Assembly: GCA_035938875.1 (NCBI GenBank)
Contig: DASZGL010000010.1
Coordinates: 1-64,000 of the forward strand
Length of the DNA stretch: 64,000 nucleotides
Direction: 5' to 3'
From: DASZGL01 sp035938875
GTDB lineage: Bacteria; Chloroflexota; Dormibacteria; Aeolococcales; Aeolococcaceae
A program made the position numbers and the translations under genes. This document shows, piece after piece, positions 50,131 to 59,959 of the stretch (positions are counted from its first letter, which is position 1; every line of letters begins with the position of its first letter). The notes beneath the pieces were generated by a model. It was not told where the DNA came from and did not search any database. It saw nothing but the letters and a program-made list of their open reading frames with translations.

Positions 50131-51561
50131 ATGGAGACGACAACGCCGGCGACTCGCGTCGAGCGTGATTCGATGGGCGAGTTCGAGGTGCCGGCTGACG
50201 CGTACTTCGGCGCCAACACGATGCGCGCCGTGGTCAACTTCCCCATCAGCGGACTGCGCCTGCCCCGCGGTTTCATCCGCGCCATCGGCTTGATCAAGCA
50301 GCAGGCAGCGGTGGTGAACCGCGAGCTGGGGCTGCTCGACACGCGGCTCTGCGACGCCATCGTCGCCGCCGCCCAGGATGTCGTCGACGGCACCCTCGAC
50401 GATCAATTCCCCATCGACGTCTTCCAGACGGGCAGCGGCACGTCGACCAACATGAACGCCAACGAGGTGATCAGCAATCGTGCAATCGAGCTGCTCGGCG
50501 GCGAGAAGGGATCGCGCACGCCGGTGCATCCCAATGATCACGTCAACCTCTGCCAGTCGAGCAACGACGTCATCCCCACGGCGATCCACGTAGCCGCGGC
50601 GACGGCGATTCGCCAGGAGCTGCTCACCGCCCTCGAGGTTCTCGAGGAGTCGCTGCGCCGCAAGAGCGATCAGTTCTGGCCGGTGGTGAAGACCGGCCGC
50701 ACCCACATGCAGGACGCGACACCCATCCGCCTCGGCCAGGAATTCCTCGGTTACGCGGGCCAGGTCGAGCGCGCCAGGCGCCGCCTCGAGGCCGCGGCGA
50801 CCGAGCTCGAGGAGCTCGCCCTCGGCGGCACCGCAGTCGGCACCGGGGTCAACTCACATCCCGAGTTCGCCCGCCGGGTCATCGCCAAGCTCAGCCTGGC
50901 GACGGGGTTGCAGTTCTTTGAAACCGACAATCATTTCCAGTCGCAGTCGACGCTGGACAGCGTCGTCGCGGCGAGCGGGGTGTTGCGCGGCGCCGCCGTG
51001 GCGCTCTTCGAGATCGCCGGCAACATCCGCCTGCTCGGTTGCGGTCCGCGCGCAGGGTTCGCCGAAATCGCTGTGCCGGCGGTTCAGCCGGGCTCGTCGA
51101 TCATGCCCGGCAAGGTCAACCCGGTGATCGCCGAGTCGGTGACCATGGTGGCTGCGCAGGTCATCGGCAACGACGCCACCATCGCCTTCAGTGGCGCCAG
51201 CGGATCGCTCTTCGAGCTCAACGTCATGCTGCCCGTTGCTGCCTACAACCTGCTGCAGTCGATCGCGCTTCTGACCAGCAGCGCCGTCAACTTTGCCCGC
51301 AAGTGTGTCGACGGCATCGAGGCCACCGACAACGGTCCGGCGTTGGTGGAGCGCGGCCTGATGATCTGCACCGGACTGGTTCCGCGCATCGGCTACGACG
51401 CCGCGGCAGCCGTCGCCAAGGAGGCATATCGCAGCGGACGCACGGTGCGCGAGGTCGCCCGCGAGTTGACAGATCTCACTGAGCCTGACCTCGATGAGCT
51501 GCTCGACCCGCTGAAGATGACCGAGCCTAGTCTGGACAGCATCGGCGGCGCCACAGGCTGA
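50131..51561 (+). CDS. fumC: Fumarate hydratase, class II
   Basis: 476 residues. Superfamily signature GSSIMPGKVNP near residue 320, TGSGTSTNMNANEV near 100, KTGRTHMQDATPIRLGQE near 188 and GTAVGTGVNSHPEF near 232. Iron-independent homotetramer converting fumarate and malate. ATG 50131 has a gggagg ribosome site nine bases upstream; the open frame before it is excluded. TAGGCT (50089-50094) may be its -10 box. Confidence 0.96.
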   Translation: METTTPATRVERDSMGEFEVPADAYFGANTMRAVVNFPISGLRLPRGFIRAIGLIKQQAAVVNRELGLLDTRLCDAIVAAAQDVVDGTLDDQFPIDVFQTGSGTSTNMNANEVISNRAIELLGGEKGSRTPVHPNDHVNLCQSSNDVIPTAIHVAAATAIRQELLTALEVLEESLRRKSDQFWPVVKTGRTHMQDATPIRLGQEFLGYAGQVERARRRLEAAATELEELALGGTAVGTGVNSHPEFARRVIAKLSLATGLQFFETDNHFQSQSTLDSVVAASGVLRGAAVALFEIAGNIRLLGCGPRAGFAEIAVPAVQPGSSIMPGKVNPVIAESVTMVAAQVIGNDATIAFSGASGSLFELNVMLPVAAYNLLQSIALLTSSAVNFARKCVDGIEATDNGPALVERGLMICTGLVPRIGYDAAAAVAKEAYRSGRTVREVARELTDLTEPDLDELLDPLKMTEPSLDSIGGATG

Positions 51562-51590
51562 CGCTGGGCGGCTGCCTGCCGTCAGGGCAA

Positions 51591-52214
51591 TCAGGCGGCG
51601 AGGTTCACGGGCGTCGGCCCGCGGTTTGCTCGCCGCCGGCGCCGCCACACCACCAGGCCGACGACGAGGCCGATGACCACGCCGGCGACGACCAGGCGGT
51701 CGAACCAGGGCAGAAACGGAGTGACACGGTCACCGAGCGCAAAGCCGAGCAGGGTGAAGCCACCCAGCCAGATCATCGTGGACGGCAGCACTCCGGCGAT
51801 GAACTCTTCGTATGGCAGCCGCAGACCTCCCGCGGCGAAGGACGCGTTGATACGCGTTCCCGGGAGGATCCGGGCGATGAGGATGGCGCGGCTGCCACCC
51901 CGGCTCAACCATGCCTCGGCGCGTGCCAGTCGCACCGGGGTGAGGCGCACCAGCTGCGCTGCGGCCAGCAGGGCACGGCGACCAACGTGGCGACTGAAGG
52001 CGTAGCAGGTGGTGGCACCGAGCACGGCGGCGGCGTAGCCGAGGGGAAGGAAGAGCCAGAGATGGGTCACGCCGATGGCGGCGAGGTAGCCGGCGGCAAG
52101 CAGAATCACGTCACCGGGGAGGAAGGGCAGAGGCACGCCGGCCTCCTCGATGAAGATCAGCGCGCAGATCAGCGCGTACGCCTCGACACCGGTCAGAGCG
52201 TGCAGGTATTCCAC
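51591..52214 (-). CDS. DedA/SNARE-associated membrane protein
   Basis: 207 residues. Four to five hydrophobic segments; family marks FIEEAGVPLPFLPGDVILLAAG near residue 20 and GGSRAILIARILPGTRINASFAAG near 105 (the Gly/Arg-Phe-Pro-type core). DedA proteins are undecaprenyl-phosphate or phospholipid transporters/scramblases affecting envelope integrity. GTG start supported by TATCCT 18 bases upstream on the minus strand. It converges on fumC with a 29-base gap and is divergent from the dehydrogenase. Confidence 0.92.
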   Translation of the reverse strand: MEYLHALTGVEAYALICALIFIEEAGVPLPFLPGDVILLAAGYLAAIGVTHLWLFLPLGYAAAVLGATTCYAFSRHVGRRALLAAAQLVRLTPVRLARAEAWLSRGGSRAILIARILPGTRINASFAAGGLRLPYEEFIAGVLPSTMIWLGGFTLLGFALGDRVTPFLPWFDRLVVAGVVIGLVVGLVVWRRRRRANRGPTPVNLAA

Positions 52215-52280
52215 GGTTCGCCGCCCAGGATAACCGCAAGGCCGACCATCTTCGAACGTCGTTAATCAGGTATGCGCCGA

Positions 52281-52286
52281 TACACT
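52281..52286 (+). promoter_or_regulatory. -10 box for the 3-hydroxyacyl-CoA dehydrogenase (leaderless)
   Basis: TACACT 14 bases before ATG 52295. The minus-strand -10 of the DedA gene (TATCCT, 52232-52227) lies in the same 80-base gap. Confidence 0.55.
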
Positions 52287-52294
52287 GCCGCCCC

Positions 52295-53164
52295 ATGACG
52301 ATCGACGAGATCCGATCGGTTGCCGTCGTCGGTGCCGGAACCATGGGCAGCCAGATCGCCTTCACCGTGGCGCTCGCGGGCTACCCGGTTCGCGTCTACA
52401 GCAGGTCCCCGGAGAGGCTGGAGAGTGGCATTGGCGCCACCGTTCGCCTGCTCGAGAAGCGCGTGGAGAAGGGCAAGCTCGACGCCGCCGACCTCGATGC
52501 CGCCCTCAGCCGTGTGAGCACCACCACCGACATCGAGGAGGCTGGCACCGACGCCGACCTGGTCATCAAGACCATCGTCGAGGACCGCGACGCCAAGCAC
52601 GAGCTCTTCCGTCAGCTCGGGCGTGTGGTGCGCCTCGACGCCATCCTCGCCTCCAACAGCTCGACGATGCCGACCTCCTTCTTCAGCGAGTGCGTGCCCA
52701 ACCCCGAGCGCCTGCTCAATGTGCACTTTTTCAACCCGGCGCTGGTGATGCAGCTCGTCGAGGTGGTGCGCGGACCGCACACCTCGGAAGCGACCGCGCA
52801 GACCTGCATGGACTTCGCCCGCAGGATCGGCAAGAACCCGGTTCTGGTCCGCAAGGAGACCTACGGCTTCCTCGCCAACCGCATTCTCTTCATCGCCATG
52901 CAGGAGGCCTTCCAGCTGGTCGAGCAAGGATACGTGTCGATGGAGGACTGCGACCTTGCGGTCAAGAACGGCCTCAACTGGCCGATGGGCCCATTCGAGC
53001 TCGCCGACCTGGTCGGCCTTGACGTGACCCAGGACATCCTCACCCAGGGGTACGTGCAGACCGGTGAGCAGCGCTGGGAGCCGACGGGGATCCTCACCGA
53101 TCGGACCGCCCGGGGTGATGTCGGCCGCAAGAGCGGCCAGGGTTTCTACAGCTACTCGGAATAA
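52295..53164 (+). CDS. 3-hydroxyacyl-CoA dehydrogenase
   Basis: 289 residues, single-function HADH/PaaH type. Rossmann motif VVGAGTMGSQIAF near residue 10, SNSSTMPTSF, HFFNPALVMQLVEVV with the catalytic His, and the C-terminal domain with GFLANRILFIAMQEAFQLVEQG and VGRKSGQGFYSYSE. Oxidises (S)-3-hydroxyacyl-CoA in beta-oxidation or reduces acetoacetyl-CoA in butanoyl pathways. Catalytic Glu-His pair region is conserved except that the Glu appears within VEVVRG. Leaderless start. Confidence 0.94.
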   Translation: MTIDEIRSVAVVGAGTMGSQIAFTVALAGYPVRVYSRSPERLESGIGATVRLLEKRVEKGKLDAADLDAALSRVSTTTDIEEAGTDADLVIKTIVEDRDAKHELFRQLGRVVRLDAILASNSSTMPTSFFSECVPNPERLLNVHFFNPALVMQLVEVVRGPHTSEATAQTCMDFARRIGKNPVLVRKETYGFLANRILFIAMQEAFQLVEQGYVSMEDCDLAVKNGLNWPMGPFELADLVGLDVTQDILTQGYVQTGEQRWEPTGILTDRTARGDVGRKSGQGFYSYSE

Positions 53165-53172
53165 CCGTCGAT

Positions 53173-53197
53173 GGCGCGAGCGCTCATTGCTCGCGCC
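53173..53197. terminator. Hairpin between convergent dehydrogenase and methyltransferase genes
   Basis: A perfect 9-bp stem (ggcgcgagc, 53173-53181, with gctcgcgcc, 53189-53197) around a seven-base loop, spanning the methyltransferase stop codon. No T-tract. Suited to end transcripts from both sides. Confidence 0.5.
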
Positions 53198-54086
53198 GGA
53201 GAATCAGGATGTTCTGATGCACGATGTTGGGGACGTACGCATTGGGATATCCATACGGGCGCACGCGTGCCCCGGTGCCGTACCAGACCTTGATCCCCTT
53301 GAGGGTGAACCCGGCGGCCTCGAAGCGCCGCGCGACCTCCGCGGAGGCGAAGACGTAGCGTCCCTGTTGGTAGGAATCGCGCATCACCACAGCGCAGTAG
53401 CCGTTGACACGCAGCAGGGGCAGCAACTGGCACGCGACACCTTCCATGGCGTCGTAGTAGTCATCGAAGCTTGCCAGGTTGCGCAGATCGTCCTGGCTGG
53501 CACCGAAGCTGTCGAAGTCGGTGCGTCGCGCCTGCAGGTCGTAGCGCCCATCGCACATCGTCTTGTCGAGCGCGATGGAGTAGGGCGGGTCGGTGGCGAT
53601 GCAGTCGAAGACGCGTGACTCCGCTGCCATCGCGGCGAGTACGGCGCGACAGTCGCCGTTGATCATCTCCTGCTCGTCTATCTCCTCGCTCTCGCAGACC
53701 TGGTGATAGATGTCGATCCACTCCGGGTTGACCTCGACGCCGGTGGCCTGCCGGTGGCACATGGCGGCGCCCAGCAGAGTTCCGCCGACTCCGGCGAAGG
53801 GATCGAGCACGGTCTCCCCGGGAGCGGTGAAGAACTCGATGAGATGGCGCATCAGCAGCGGCGGCTTGTTGGCGCCGTGACGGCGGCGCAGCTGATGACC
53901 GGCGTGAGCGGGGTACGACGTGCGCAGCACCGTCTTGGTGAAGTACAGCCACTCGTTGCCGCTGAGCGCGTTCAGCCGGTTGTTGGGATGCACCGGGGCG
54001 CGCTGCCAGCGGACCGTGCCGTCGTCGCCGTCGTCGGCGTCGTCGCCGAGGTCGGCGTCCTCGGGTCGACGCTCGACGGCGCTCAT
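53184..54086 (-). CDS. Orphan DNA methyltransferase (N4/N6 type)
   Basis: 300 residues. AdoMet motif DPFAGVGGTLLGA near residue 98 comes before the catalytic motif TDPPYS near residue 170. Further marks are the SYPAHAGHQLRRRHG lead, GVEVNPEWIDIY, and GYCAVVMRDSYQQGRYVF near 245. The first-then-DPPY order is unlike beta-class enzymes such as CcrM. No clear target-recognition domain and no restriction gene nearby. Modification target unknown; RNA or a small target is not excluded. ATG 54086 is backed by TATGCT at leaderless distance; ATG 54098 lies inside this box. Confidence 0.82.
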   Translation of the reverse strand: MSAVERRPEDADLGDDADDGDDGTVRWQRAPVHPNNRLNALSGNEWLYFTKTVLRTSYPAHAGHQLRRRHGANKPPLLMRHLIEFFTAPGETVLDPFAGVGGTLLGAAMCHRQATGVEVNPEWIDIYHQVCESEEIDEQEMINGDCRAVLAAMAAESRVFDCIATDPPYSIALDKTMCDGRYDLQARRTDFDSFGASQDDLRNLASFDDYYDAMEGVACQLLPLLRVNGYCAVVMRDSYQQGRYVFASAEVARRFEAAGFTLKGIKVWYGTGARVRPYGYPNAYVPNIVHQNILILRREQ

Positions 54087-54093
54087 GCTGGCG

Positions 54094-54152
54094 AGCATAC
54101 GGTGCCCAGACCGTCCCTGCGCCTCGTCGACGGGACGCAAGGTGCCTACACT
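54094..54152. promoter_or_regulatory. Divergent leaderless promoters (methyltransferase and ACT protein)
   Basis: Minus strand: TATGCT (54099-54094), 13 bases before ATG 54086. Plus strand: TACACT (54147-54152), 14 bases before ATG 54161. The 74-base gap between the two starts contains both boxes and nothing else obvious. Confidence 0.55.
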
Positions 54153-54160
54153 GCGCCCTC

Positions 54161-54598
54161 ATGCCGATGTTCGAGTCGCTTCAGAAGCTCTTCGCCGCGA
54201 CCCGGGTGCGCCGCGAGGAGATCCCCTACGTCCTCTGCCGCCTGCAGCCGGGGACGCCCCTCGACCGAGTCGTCCAGCTGCAGCCACCGCCGCTGTGCGT
54301 GACCGTCGAACCGGACGGAGCCACCGTCTTCCTCCCCGAGGCCGAGCTCGCCGCGCTCCAGGAGGTCGTCCCCGTCGCCGAGCACGACGGACCCTGGACC
54401 GTCTTCGGCCTGTACGCGCCATTCGACTTCGGCGTGACCGGGTACCTCGCCCGGGTCTGCGACGCGTTGGCGGCACGGGAGATTCCGGTGCTCTCCCTGG
54501 CCACCTACCGCCGCGACTACATCCTCGTCCCCGGGGCCAAGGCGGACGAGGCCGAGGCCGCCTTCGACGAGCTCGTCCTCGGTCGCGGGGGCGCCTGA
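54161..54598 (+). CDS. ACT-domain protein (CASTOR/ThrR-like)
   Basis: 145 residues resembling COG3603-type paired ACT domains: VTVEPDGATVFLPEAE near residue 48 and WTVFGLYAPFDFGVTGYLARVCDALAAREIPVLSLATYRRDYILV from about 85, in which the ligand-binding loop and the ACT beta strand are visible. Such proteins bind amino acids and act as sensors. No catalytic domain is fused. Role unclear; the neighbours give no hint. Confidence 0.8.
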   Translation: MPMFESLQKLFAATRVRREEIPYVLCRLQPGTPLDRVVQLQPPPLCVTVEPDGATVFLPEAELAALQEVVPVAEHDGPWTVFGLYAPFDFGVTGYLARVCDALAAREIPVLSLATYRRDYILVPGAKADEAEAAFDELVLGRGGA

Positions 54599-54612
54599 CA
54601 GGCGCGGATCCC

Positions 54613-55497
54613 TCAGCCGGACGGTGCTGCTGCCCCGGTCAGCCCGAGGGCGACGAGCACGTCGGCGACGCCGGCGCGCTCCGGCGGCGCGCACAGCGCA
54701 TCGACCCGGCCGACGACGTCGGGCGGCGCGCCCAGCACGGCCACCGCGTATCCCGCCGCGTCGAGCATGTCGGCGTCGTTGGGCGCGTCGCCGACAGCGA
54801 CCACACCGGTCATGTCGACTCCCAGCTTGTCGCACAGGCGGCGCAGGGCGCGTCCCTTCGACGCGATGGGACTGGTGACCTCGACGAACGGCGGCGACGA
54901 CCGCGTCACCCGCGCCTCGGCGCCGAGCGTCTCGCGAAGCGTCTTCTCGCACAGGGCCGCGCCGGCTTCGTCGTCGACGACACAGGCGATCTTGGTGCTG
55001 CCTCTAGCCGCGACGACGTCAGCGAGGTCGTCGACGAAGGTGATGTCCACCTGGGCGATGCGCGCGTAGAGGTGAGCTTCGGGACGATCCTGGTCGCATA
55101 GGAGCCGGTCGTCGAGGTACGCCTGGATGTGCCAACCTCCAGCGCGAGCGACGTGCAGCGCTCGCAGCGCGATGTCCGGTGTCAGCGCATCCTCGAAGAG
55201 CGTCTCCCCTGCGTCGGCGCCGTTGTGCGCAACCTCGCGGATCAGCGCCCCCTGGTAGCAGATCAGCGGGGCGGTGACGTGCAGCCGGCTTGCCCACGGC
55301 AGCGCGGAGCGGTACATGCGCCCGGTGACGACGAGAACCGTGGTGCCGTTCTCGATGGTGGCATGGACGGCGTCACGAGTCCGCGGGTGCAACCGCTGCT
55401 CCGAGTCGATGACGGTGCCGTCGAGATCGAGGGCGACGAGCTCAGGCCGGCGCACGTGCAGCCGTGTGCCTGCGCTGATCAGCGGAGGCGTGCTCAT
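54613..55497 (-). CDS. HAD-superfamily hydrolase, Cof type
   Basis: 294 residues. HAD motif I ALDLDGTVIDS near residue 22, motif II Thr/Ser in VVTGRM, motif III Lys in SKGRALRRL, motif IV VGDAPNDADMLDAAG near 245. The cap inserted between motifs II and III is the Cof (C2B) type that acts on sugar phosphates, nucleotides or phosphorylated cofactors. ATG overlaps the upstream dehydrogenase stop (ATGA). Substrate unknown. Confidence 0.9.
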   Translation of the reverse strand: MSTPPLISAGTRLHVRRPELVALDLDGTVIDSEQRLHPRTRDAVHATIENGTTVLVVTGRMYRSALPWASRLHVTAPLICYQGALIREVAHNGADAGETLFEDALTPDIALRALHVARAGGWHIQAYLDDRLLCDQDRPEAHLYARIAQVDITFVDDLADVVAARGSTKIACVVDDEAGAALCEKTLRETLGAEARVTRSSPPFVEVTSPIASKGRALRRLCDKLGVDMTGVVAVGDAPNDADMLDAAGYAVAVLGAPPDVVGRVDALCAPPERAGVADVLVALGLTGAAAPSG

Positions 55498-56492
55498 ACG
55501 ATGGGCGGTGGCGACTTGTGCGCCCAGGCATCGGGGTTGACGCAGTGGGCGGGAATCTGGCCCCTCAGCGCTGTGAGCGCGTTGGCGGCGCACAGCTCGG
55601 CCATCGCTGCTCGGGTGCGCACCGTGGCGCTGCCAAGATGCGGCGCCAGCACCGCGTTGCGACACTCAGCAAGTCCTGGCGCCAGGGCGGGCTCATCCTC
55701 GTAGACGTCGAGCCCGGCACCGGCGATCCATCCCTCGCGCAGCGCGCGCACCAGGACACGCTCGTCGATCACCGGTCCCCGCGCCGTGTTGACCAGAATC
55801 GCCGACGGCTTCATGCGACGCAGCTCAGCCTCGCCGATGAGATGTCGCGTGCGTTCGTTGAGCGGCACGTGCAAGGAGATGACATCCGCCTCGTCGAGCA
55901 TCCGGTCGAAGGACATCGTCTCGACGCGCCCCACAAGGTCGTCGTCGACTCTCGGACCGTCGCCGTGAGGCACGTAGGCGACACGCATCGAGCAGGCGAG
56001 GGCGCGCCGCGCCAGCGCCTGGCCGATGCGCCCGAAGCCGACGATGCCGAGCAGCGCGTCACCGAGGTCAAGCCCGAGCAGGTAATCGGGTTCCCACCCG
56101 GAAAAACGACCGGCACGCATCTCTGCGTCTCCTTCGCAGATCCGCCGTGCGGCGGCGATCATCAACCCGAGCGCACAGTCGGCGGTGGCATCGGTGAGCA
56201 CCCCCGGGGTGTTGGCGACGACGATGCCGCGCGCTGTCGCAGCATCGACATCGACGTTGTTGTAGCCGACGGCGTACACGCACACGGCGCGAAGCCGCGG
56301 CAGCCCGCAGTCGAGAACGGCGGCGTCAACGTTGTCACGCAGCTGGGGGCAGAGGACGTCGGTCGCGCCGCCGAGCGCCGTGCAGAGCTCGTCGTGCTCG
56401 GGAATGCGACCGAGAACTGTGACCTCGGTCTTGGAGCCGAGCATCGTCGCCCCCGGCTCAGGAAGGGCGAGGGTGCAGAGGACGCTGGCCAC
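55494..56492 (-). CDS. D-isomer-specific 2-hydroxyacid dehydrogenase
   Basis: 332 residues. NAD motif GLDLGDALLGIVGFGRIGQALARRA near residue 165, substrate Arg in NTARGPVID near 240, catalytic Glu in DVYEDEP near 268 and His in NAVLAPHLGSAT near 287. Glyoxylate/hydroxypyruvate reductase-like. GTG 56492 is supported by TACGAT (56507-56502) at 15 bases. The first residues are unusual before LGSKTEVTVLGRIPEH, so ATG 56444 is an alternative. It precedes the HAD gene in one unit, which may act on the same metabolites. Confidence 0.9.
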   Translation of the reverse strand: MASVLCTLALPEPGATMLGSKTEVTVLGRIPEHDELCTALGGATDVLCPQLRDNVDAAVLDCGLPRLRAVCVYAVGYNNVDVDAATARGIVVANTPGVLTDATADCALGLMIAAARRICEGDAEMRAGRFSGWEPDYLLGLDLGDALLGIVGFGRIGQALARRALACSMRVAYVPHGDGPRVDDDLVGRVETMSFDRMLDEADVISLHVPLNERTRHLIGEAELRRMKPSAILVNTARGPVIDERVLVRALREGWIAGAGLDVYEDEPALAPGLAECRNAVLAPHLGSATVRTRAAMAELCAANALTALRGQIPAHCVNPDAWAHKSPPPIV

Positions 56493-56501
56493 GACGTCGC
56501 G

Positions 56502-56563
56502 ATCGTAGTGGAACGGCTCTGCCGGCCACGTCGGTCCGCCGAAATCCCGACCTCGTGTAGACT
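56502..56563. promoter_or_regulatory. Divergent -10 boxes (2-hydroxyacid dehydrogenase and DEAD-box helicase)
   Basis: Minus strand TACGAT (56507-56502), 15 bases before GTG 56492. Plus strand TAGACT (56558-56563), 16 bases before TTG 56574. A gagga (56564-56568) directly precedes the helicase TTG as a possible ribosome site. Confidence 0.5.
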
Positions 56564-56573
56564 GAGGACAACT

Positions 56574-57818
<1,245 letters not shown>

Positions 57819-57883
57819 GCAAGATCGGCCGAGTCGGGTTGCTGCGAGGCCGTCGACGCTCTTCGACACCCTGCGACGCGGGG

Positions 57884-57889
57884 TATGCT
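57884..57889 (+). promoter_or_regulatory. -10 box for the membrane kinase (leaderless)
   Basis: TATGCT 15 bases before GTG 57899, in the gap after the helicase stop. No ribosome site. Confidence 0.5.
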
Positions 57890-57898
57890 CCGCGGCCC

Positions 57899-59116
57899 GT
57901 GAACCAGCTCAGCCTGCGGCACCCCCTGGGCCTGGCCACCGAGAGCGCCATCGCAGAGCCAGCAGCGCAAGGAGACGGAGAGCTGCCCGTCTGGGTTGTC
58001 GCCGCGCGCGCCGTCGCCATCGCCGCCGTCACCCTCGGCGCCGCGATCGGACTGACCGTCCTCCTCGAGCACACGGTGCAGCCGCGCCTCCCCGCCTACG
58101 GCCTGCCGTTCCTGGTGGCCGTCGTCATCACGGCCTCCGTCGCCGGCACCAGGGCAGCGTTGCTGGTGAGCGCGGCGGCGACCGCGTACCTCGGCATCCA
58201 CCTGGCCGCACCGGGCGAGCTCAGCTGGGACCGCGACAGCGTCTACGTCCTCGCCGCCTTCGCGCCCGCGGCAACCGCCATCGCACTGCTCGTCGGTATC
58301 CAGCAGCAGCGCACCGAGCGACGCTACGCCAAGGAGTACCTGCGCGAACGCGAGCACCGTGAGCGCATGGCTGCGCTGGAGCACGTGAAGTCGCAGTTCC
58401 TCAACCTCGCCTCACACGAGCTGCGTGGTCCGCTGGGACTGATCCGTGGCTACGTCTCGATGATCGAAGAGGGCTCCTTCGGGCCGCTCGACGCCACCGA
58501 CATGACTCGCGCCGCACCGGTGCTGACCGCCAAGGTCAGCGAGATGGCCCTGCTCATCGATCGCATGCTCGACACCGCGCGGCTCGAGGAGCACAACCTC
58601 AACCTCAGCCTGGCCAGGGTCGATCTCGCCGACATCACCCAGCGCGCCGTCGACACGGTGGCTCCGCTGGGCACCCCGAATCACAGCATCATCTACACAC
58701 CGCCACGCCGGCCTGTGCCGGTGCAGGGCGACGCTGTCCGCCTCGGCATCATCATCACCAACCTGCTGCACAACGCGGTGAAGTACTCGCCGGGTGGTGG
58801 GGTTGTGCAGTGCTTCCTGGGGAGCAACCCGGACGAGGCGGTGCTCAGCGTCTGGGACACGGGCCTGGGTATCGCGGAGAGCGACATCCCACGGCTGTTC
58901 GAGCGTTTCGGTCGCCTGGTGACGCGCGAGAACTCGCACATACCCGGCACCGGTCTCGGCCTCTACCTCTCGCGCGAGCTGGCGCGCCTCCATGGCGGTG
59001 ACATCACGGTGCGCAGCACGCTGGGCGCCGGCAGCGTCTTCACTCTGACGCTACCCCTCGATCACAGCGCGGCGCCGACGGTGCGAGTTTCGCGCGCCAT
59101 GCAGCACGCTCGATGA
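57899..59116 (+). CDS. Membrane histidine kinase (DUF4118-like N-terminus), orphan
   Basis: 405 residues. Four TM helices between about 32 and 141 with very short loops, resembling the DUF4118 module of KdpD; the sensing is therefore probably within the membrane. Then a short coiled coil, HisKA with His173 in NLASHELRGPLGLIRGY, and an ATPase with NLLHNAVKYSPGG, WDTGLGIAESDIP and GTGLGLYLSRELARLHGG. No response regulator adjoins it. Overlaps the hydrolase ATG by four bases. GTG 57899 fits the promoter; codons before it are rejected. Confidence 0.9.
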   Translation: MNQLSLRHPLGLATESAIAEPAAQGDGELPVWVVAARAVAIAAVTLGAAIGLTVLLEHTVQPRLPAYGLPFLVAVVITASVAGTRAALLVSAAATAYLGIHLAAPGELSWDRDSVYVLAAFAPAATAIALLVGIQQQRTERRYAKEYLREREHRERMAALEHVKSQFLNLASHELRGPLGLIRGYVSMIEEGSFGPLDATDMTRAAPVLTAKVSEMALLIDRMLDTARLEEHNLNLSLARVDLADITQRAVDTVAPLGTPNHSIIYTPPRRPVPVQGDAVRLGIIITNLLHNAVKYSPGGGVVQCFLGSNPDEAVLSVWDTGLGIAESDIPRLFERFGRLVTRENSHIPGTGLGLYLSRELARLHGGDITVRSTLGAGSVFTLTLPLDHSAAPTVRVSRAMQHAR

Positions 59117-59910
59117 GCCAGCCGGCCGGACCTCCATCGCGTCCATTCATCCACGACACCGGCGACGGCCCAGCTGTGCTGCTTCTGCACGCGTTTCCTC
59201 TCGACGCATCACAGTGGGACCATGAGGTCGCGGCACTGAGTGGCCGCTATCGCTGCCTGCGACCCGACGCCTTCGGCTGTGGCCTGTCGCCGGCGCCGCC
59301 CGTGGGCATGACCCTCGACACCACAGGCGCCGCCATCGTCGAGGCACTCGATGTCCTTGGCGTATCCAGCGTGGCGGTGGTCGGGCTGTCGATGGGTGGA
59401 TACACCGCAATGGCTCTGCTGCGCCAGGCTGCGCAGCGGGTTCGCGCCCTGGTTCTGGCCGACACGCGCGCCACCGCCGACAGCGAGGCGGCCCGCGCCG
59501 ACAGGCTGACCATGGCCACCTCGGTGCTGCGCGACGGAGTCGACGGCGTCGTCGAATCCACCGTCGAGCGGCTGCTGAGCCCGCAATCACGCATGGAATT
59601 TCACATCAGCGACCCGGTGCGGGCCCGAGTTCGACGTTGCACTCCCGCTGGAGTGGCCGCGTGCCAGGAGGCGATGGCGGCGCGGCCCGACAGCACGGCA
59701 ACGCTTGCCGCCGTTCGCGTTCCCACGCTGGTGCTCTGCGGCGAGGAGGACAGCGTGACGCCGCCGGCGGAGATGCGGGAGATGGCATCAATCATCGCCG
59801 GTTCCCGCTTCGAGATCATCGCCGAAGCCGGACACCTCAGCAACCTCGAGCAGCGCGAGCGTTTCGACGCGTTGCTGAGCGGCTTCCTCGACGGGGTCGC
59901 GGCGACCTGA
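59113..59910 (+). CDS. Alpha/beta hydrolase
   Basis: 265 residues. Oxyanion HAFPLD near residue 26, nucleophile elbow VVGLSMGGYTAMA near 98 (catalytic Ser), acid in EEDSVTPPAEM and His in AEAGHLSNLEQ near 242. Overall like 3-oxoadipate enol-lactonase or haloperoxidase/esterase types. ATG overlaps the kinase stop (ATGA). Substrate unknown. Confidence 0.92.
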   Translation: MSQPAGPPSRPFIHDTGDGPAVLLLHAFPLDASQWDHEVAALSGRYRCLRPDAFGCGLSPAPPVGMTLDTTGAAIVEALDVLGVSSVAVVGLSMGGYTAMALLRQAAQRVRALVLADTRATADSEAARADRLTMATSVLRDGVDGVVESTVERLLSPQSRMEFHISDPVRARVRRCTPAGVAACQEAMAARPDSTATLAAVRVPTLVLCGEEDSVTPPAEMREMASIIAGSRFEIIAEAGHLSNLEQRERFDALLSGFLDGVAAT

Positions 59911-59959
59911 CGGTTTTGGTCAGTCGCGGCGCAAACGCCGCAGTGCCGGGCCGCCCGGC

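Noticed and set aside
55518..56573. N-terminal extension of the DEAD-box helicase
   Set aside because: It is antisense to the intact 2-hydroxyacid dehydrogenase gene and has no family resemblance.
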